Shown: positions 17,749 through 20,488 of the stretch, piece after piece
How positions within the stretch are numbered: position 1 is the first letter of the stretch
Layout: each line of letters opens with the position of its first letter
Source: Euperipatoides rowelli
Lineage: Eukaryota; Onychophora; Udeonychophora; Euonychophora; Peripatopsidae
Assembly: GCA_003024985.2 (NCBI GenBank)
Contig: PXIH01S0015896.1
DNA: 20,488 bases
Reading direction: 5' to 3' (one strand)
Translations under genes and position numbers: made by a program
The notes under the pieces: model-generated
Database searches by the model: none
The model's input: the letters and a program-made list of their open reading frames with translations, nothing else
What the model was told of the DNA's origin: nothing

Positions 17749-17774
17749 GGGTTCAAATCCTGGCAAGGTCACCA
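17749..17774 (-). promoter_or_regulatory. tRNA-like 3' segment, candidate primer-binding site
   Basis: The plus strand carries GGTTCAAATCC (17750-17760), a perfect Pol III B-box / T-loop, followed by TGGCAAGGTCACCA ending in CCA, as the 3' third of a tRNA. Read on the minus strand it starts TGGTGACCTTGCC, as a primer site should, after AATT, a usual LTR end in some Ty3/gypsy lineages. The match runs past the usual 18 bases. I cannot name the tRNA. No A-box is seen, so a complete tRNA gene or SINE is unlikely. Confidence 0.5.
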
Positions 17775-19096
17775 AATTATATGTAGATGACTTTAATAGC
17801 TATTTCCTCATAAAAATTTTAACAGCCATAACTAACCAATGAAAGTCTACAAATAATTGTTTATATAATTAATTTTTGTTTATAAAATGATATAGAAATA
17901 GAGCTATGGAAATAATACTTTGAATGATGATTAGCAATGAAACATGAATAAAGATATTTACTCAAAAGGAAAAAAATTAATTATAAAGCATTCACAACAC
18001 ATTTCATAAAACTTGAGATTAATTAAGTACCAAACTTTATTAACTAAATGTTAAATCTCAAATGATGGATCCAAGAAAATTGAAAGGTTTAATAAGATTT
18101 AGGTGCACCTGTTATAAAGGAGCTAAAGATATCAACACTAAAAAACCCATTATGCTTAATTGCAATTTTCTAATATAAATTAATAAACAAAGCTTTAACA
18201 TTTAAAGAAAGTTCAAATTAGAATTGTTCTTAAGATGAATGTGCTTATCTCCAATTTATTACTGAATTAAATTAATTTCTTAAATATTTTCTGATCAGAA
18301 AAAAAAAATTCAATAAAGAAAATTTTTGGTATTAAAGTTTACCAGTAGGTATGAAAAAAGAAGACTGAACAAACTTTCAGGTCTAGACATCCTTTGTTAA
18401 AATACATGGTCCACTATTCCATCTTTGAAGATAAAATCCAAAATCCTTAGACAAGAAATCCATATTCCATTAAATGTTATTGATGAAAATAAATTGACAA
18501 ATTTTAGTATTCAATTCACTCATGTTTACTCTGATATTTCAACAAGGGAACTAACTACAAATTCAAATTATTGAAATTTAAACAAGGGAACAATAATAAA
18601 AACAGTTTAATCAAATTAAAAGTAGAAATTAGGTGGAATCCCAGTAAAGTACAATAAAAATTATTACAAACATTAACATTCTATTCAGCAAGAATGCCAT
18701 CTTTCTACTCCCCTTTGTGTTGTGAAATCTACTTCCTTTTTTCTGTACATTATGTCTTTAACATCTAAAATAAATTATTTCAATAAGTAAAAAAAAAATA
18801 TTTTACTTTCTCTTAAAAATAAATATCTTAACTTATTATAGCCTAAACATTTTAACAAAAAAAATTCCATTTTAATATTAATTTTGAATTTGATTTTTTA
18901 AATTTTTAATTTTTTAAATAAAAAGAATTAAAATTTAAAGGTAAAATGTAACGGATTTAATTTATTTTTATTTATTTTCAAAGTATTTTATAAAAATAAT
19001 TATCAGAAAAAAAAATTAAATATAAAAAAAAGTTATTACAATTCAAATTTAAAAATATTTGTCTTTAGCTCCTCCCCCTTAAAACATTGCCTATAG
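17775..19096. other. AT-rich stretch without recognisable genes
   Basis: It would contain the 5' LTR of the older gypsy element if the site at 17757-17774 is its primer site, but no matching copy was found. AACAAGGGAAC occurs twice (about 18540 and 18582). From 18780 to 19070 the composition is almost pure A/T. Nothing else could be supported. Confidence 0.6.
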
Positions 19097-19150
19097 CAGG
19101 GGTTCCCAACCTTTGTTTAATCTAGAGCACACTCTAAAATACTGGTAGGG
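19097..19150 (+). mobile_element. hAT-like transposon terminus
   Basis: CAGGGGTTCCCAACCTTTG at 19097 is close to the terminal inverted repeat of many hAT elements (CAGNGGTTCYCAA-type), followed by AGAGCACACTCTAAAATAC. The preceding 8 bases, GCCTATAG, would be the left target duplication. I did not find the opposite terminus before the window ends, so the element may be truncated or extend further. Confidence 0.45.
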
Positions 19151-19375
19151 TGACGGGCACCATCCATTTTGATAATTTTGACGTAGCTTCCTCAACTATT
19201 TCCGGAATAACAAAAATAGATGTGCAGATGTTAAAAACGCGAGTAGATATAATTTGTCTGTTTGGGCACACTTCTGGTTTCCGGTTTGGCTACTTCCGGG
19301 TCAAAGGTCGACATTCAAAATCCACTGGTACAGTATGTATCAGTGGCAAATCTGGCATTTTTGTTGGGGTGGTAG

Positions 19376-19550
19376 TAAAGTTGGCTTTTGACGCTCCCAT
19401 CCCACCAATTTCTAGACATTTTATTGCCGGGGGGGGGGGGGGAGGGGAAGTGGCTTCTGCTGCCCATCCCCCTCTAATTTCTAGGCAGTTTTGTTTGGGG
19501 GACAAAGTTGGTTTTGCCAACTCCACAATTTCTCTGTTCTCCCCAGCCAA
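19376..19550 (+). repeat. Degenerate tandem repeat with G-runs
   Basis: Two to three units of about 65-75 bp share AATTTCTAG(A/G)CA(-)TTTT followed by a G-run, and GTTGG or GTGG-CTT-TG (about 19378, 19450, 19508). The G-run at 19429-19442 is 14 bases long. A similar AATTTCTAGA occurs near 4172. It is probably the inside of the hAT-like or another dispersed element. Confidence 0.55.
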
Positions 19551-20488
19551 ATATTTGATTAGCTTTTCTTTTTTTGGTTGTATGGACGTTTTGATAACCA
19601 TTAATTGTTGCGTCACATTCATAATATTAAAGATGGCCAACAGGCAACAGTCAACTTTATATTTTTGGTTGAGCCCCTTGAACACACGTGTTTATGTCAT
19701 ATCAAAAACTTAATACAGTCGGGCTATATACTGTATATTTTTTTAACTGCAAAGTCCATTTTGCTGCCCCCCAGATGTGACATAAGGGCTGGTTTCCCCA
19801 CTCCCCCCCCCCCTATCATAGAACAGCTCTGGCATGTATTAAATTTTAAAATAAACAGAAAAAGGATAAAAGCGCACAAGTGTTTCTCAACTTCAAACAG
19901 TGATGCAGATAAAGTTTTTTTTACTGACAAGGGATCTGTAACAACACCCCTTGAGATGAAGATCCCACTCATAATAATAAAATAAATAAATAAAAGAAGA
20001 TGAATGATCTGCATATAAAACCAACTATTTTAGTCTATTTTACAGTGTACTAAATCAAAGTAATATGTCAAAGATATTTCAAAGCGAGTCTTTATTTTTT
20101 TTAACAAGTCACTATTTGTTTTTAAACTTTATTAATAATAAAACAGATAGATGTGCAATGTTAGTAATCCAAGATGTTCGAAATATATATAAAGACATAT
20201 CTTTGTTAGTAATACTGTACTTACTATTCCAGTACCAGTAAACATTATACAGTGTAAGAGCCACCAGGGAAAAATCAAACAAGGGGTTCACCAAGCGAAG
20301 GGTTATGTTGGGACTGTGTTTTCCTGCAAAGGGACCCTTGTGCAGATTGGGGTGCAAGTGCAACACCTACAATAATTTTTTTTTTGAGAATTTGTTCATT
20401 TTTATTGCCAAATCATTTAAAAAAAGTTCTTCATTCTTCTCCACTTAATACAAAATTGAACTGTTATAGTACATTGCATGTATATCAT
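19551..20488. other. Non-coding end of window, nothing certain
   Basis: It contains a C-run at about 19800-19814, AAATAAATAAATAAA at about 19980, and a more complex stretch at about 20205-20372 (CAGTACCAGTAAACATTATAC, CCACCAGGGAAAAATC, GGGGTGCAAGTGCAACACC). That stretch keeps an 84-codon minus-strand frame, but I cannot assign it. It may be a dispersed repeat or part of a distant exon. Confidence 0.4.

Larger units (their letters stand above)
12300..17774 (-). mobile_element. Older Ty3/gypsy element remnant, split by a later insertion
   Basis: From high to low coordinates there are a possible primer site (17757-17774), a worn zinc knuckle (about 16760-16800), protease (15934-16200), RT (about 15085-15600), and, after an intervening insertion, RNase H and integrase (about 12300-13690). 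This is Ty3/gypsy gene order. It is far more decayed than the Mag-like element and differs from it in sequence (for example YQDDLF, FLGNINFYRRF, SMYFLGPF), so it is another family. LTR pairs were not found. The ends given are the outermost recognisable parts. Confidence 0.8.

Noticed and set aside
19150-20014. ORFs of 96-187 codons on both strands
   Set aside because: They run through G/C homopolymers and tandem repeats, giving poly-Gly or poly-Pro, with no domain.
20112-20366. 84-codon minus-strand ORF with a hydrophobic middle
   Set aside because: No start context, splice site or homologue recognised; noted only as unexplained complex sequence.
1-20488. CRISPR arrays, rRNA, complete tRNA genes, bacterial operons or defence systems
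   Set aside because: Nothing of the kind is visible; splice sites, retrotransposons and composition indicate animal nuclear DNA.

Overview
The window reads as AT-rich, repeat-dense nuclear DNA of an invertebrate animal. Reasons: one spliced host coding exon with a poly(A) signal, several different eukaryotic transposon classes, homopolymer C/G runs with a few N bases, and long non-coding AT-rich stretches. I cannot name the species. Many breaks and LTR differences are CpG-to-TpG/CpA changes, which suggests a host that methylates CpG.

Layout: (1) About 1-4080, minus strand, is the remnant of a Polinton/Maverick-type element running off the left edge. It holds a chromodomain integrase broken by two in-frame stops, a second broken gene starting in a 4-base ATGA overlap with the integrase stop, a small broken ORF, two Pro/Thr/Ser-rich unrecognised ORFs, and one short ORF. 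Two similar promoter modules (CCAAT boxes plus TATATAAAC) and a tandem-repeat leader sit between these genes. (2) 4767-5300, plus strand, is the last coding exon of a host gene with an R3H domain, most like the C-terminus of NKRF-type proteins. The Polinton probably lies antisense in its upstream intron. (3) 5301-7264 is the 3' UTR and intergenic DNA, with two perfect, overlapping palindromes at 6486-6602. (4) 7265-11670, minus strand, is a structurally complete but dead Ty3/gypsy element of Mag / K02A2.6 type. It has short LTRs, a primer site matching tRNA-Leu, a polypurine tract, a near-perfect 5-bp target duplication, and gag-protease-RT-RNase H-integrase pieces. (5) About 12300-17774, minus strand, is a second, older Ty3/gypsy pol remnant. 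It is split at 13731-15081 by a 1351-bp TTAA-flanked insertion that looks piggyBac-like. (6) 17775-20488 is mostly empty AT-rich DNA with one hAT-like terminus and a G/C-run tandem repeat.

The only likely functional host gene is the R3H exon; everything else reads as mobile DNA in various states of decay. The two strongest observations are the nested TTAA insertion, whose removal rejoins the two halves of the old gypsy RT, and the Polinton gene cluster with duplicated promoter modules and unrecognised Pro/Thr-rich ORFs.
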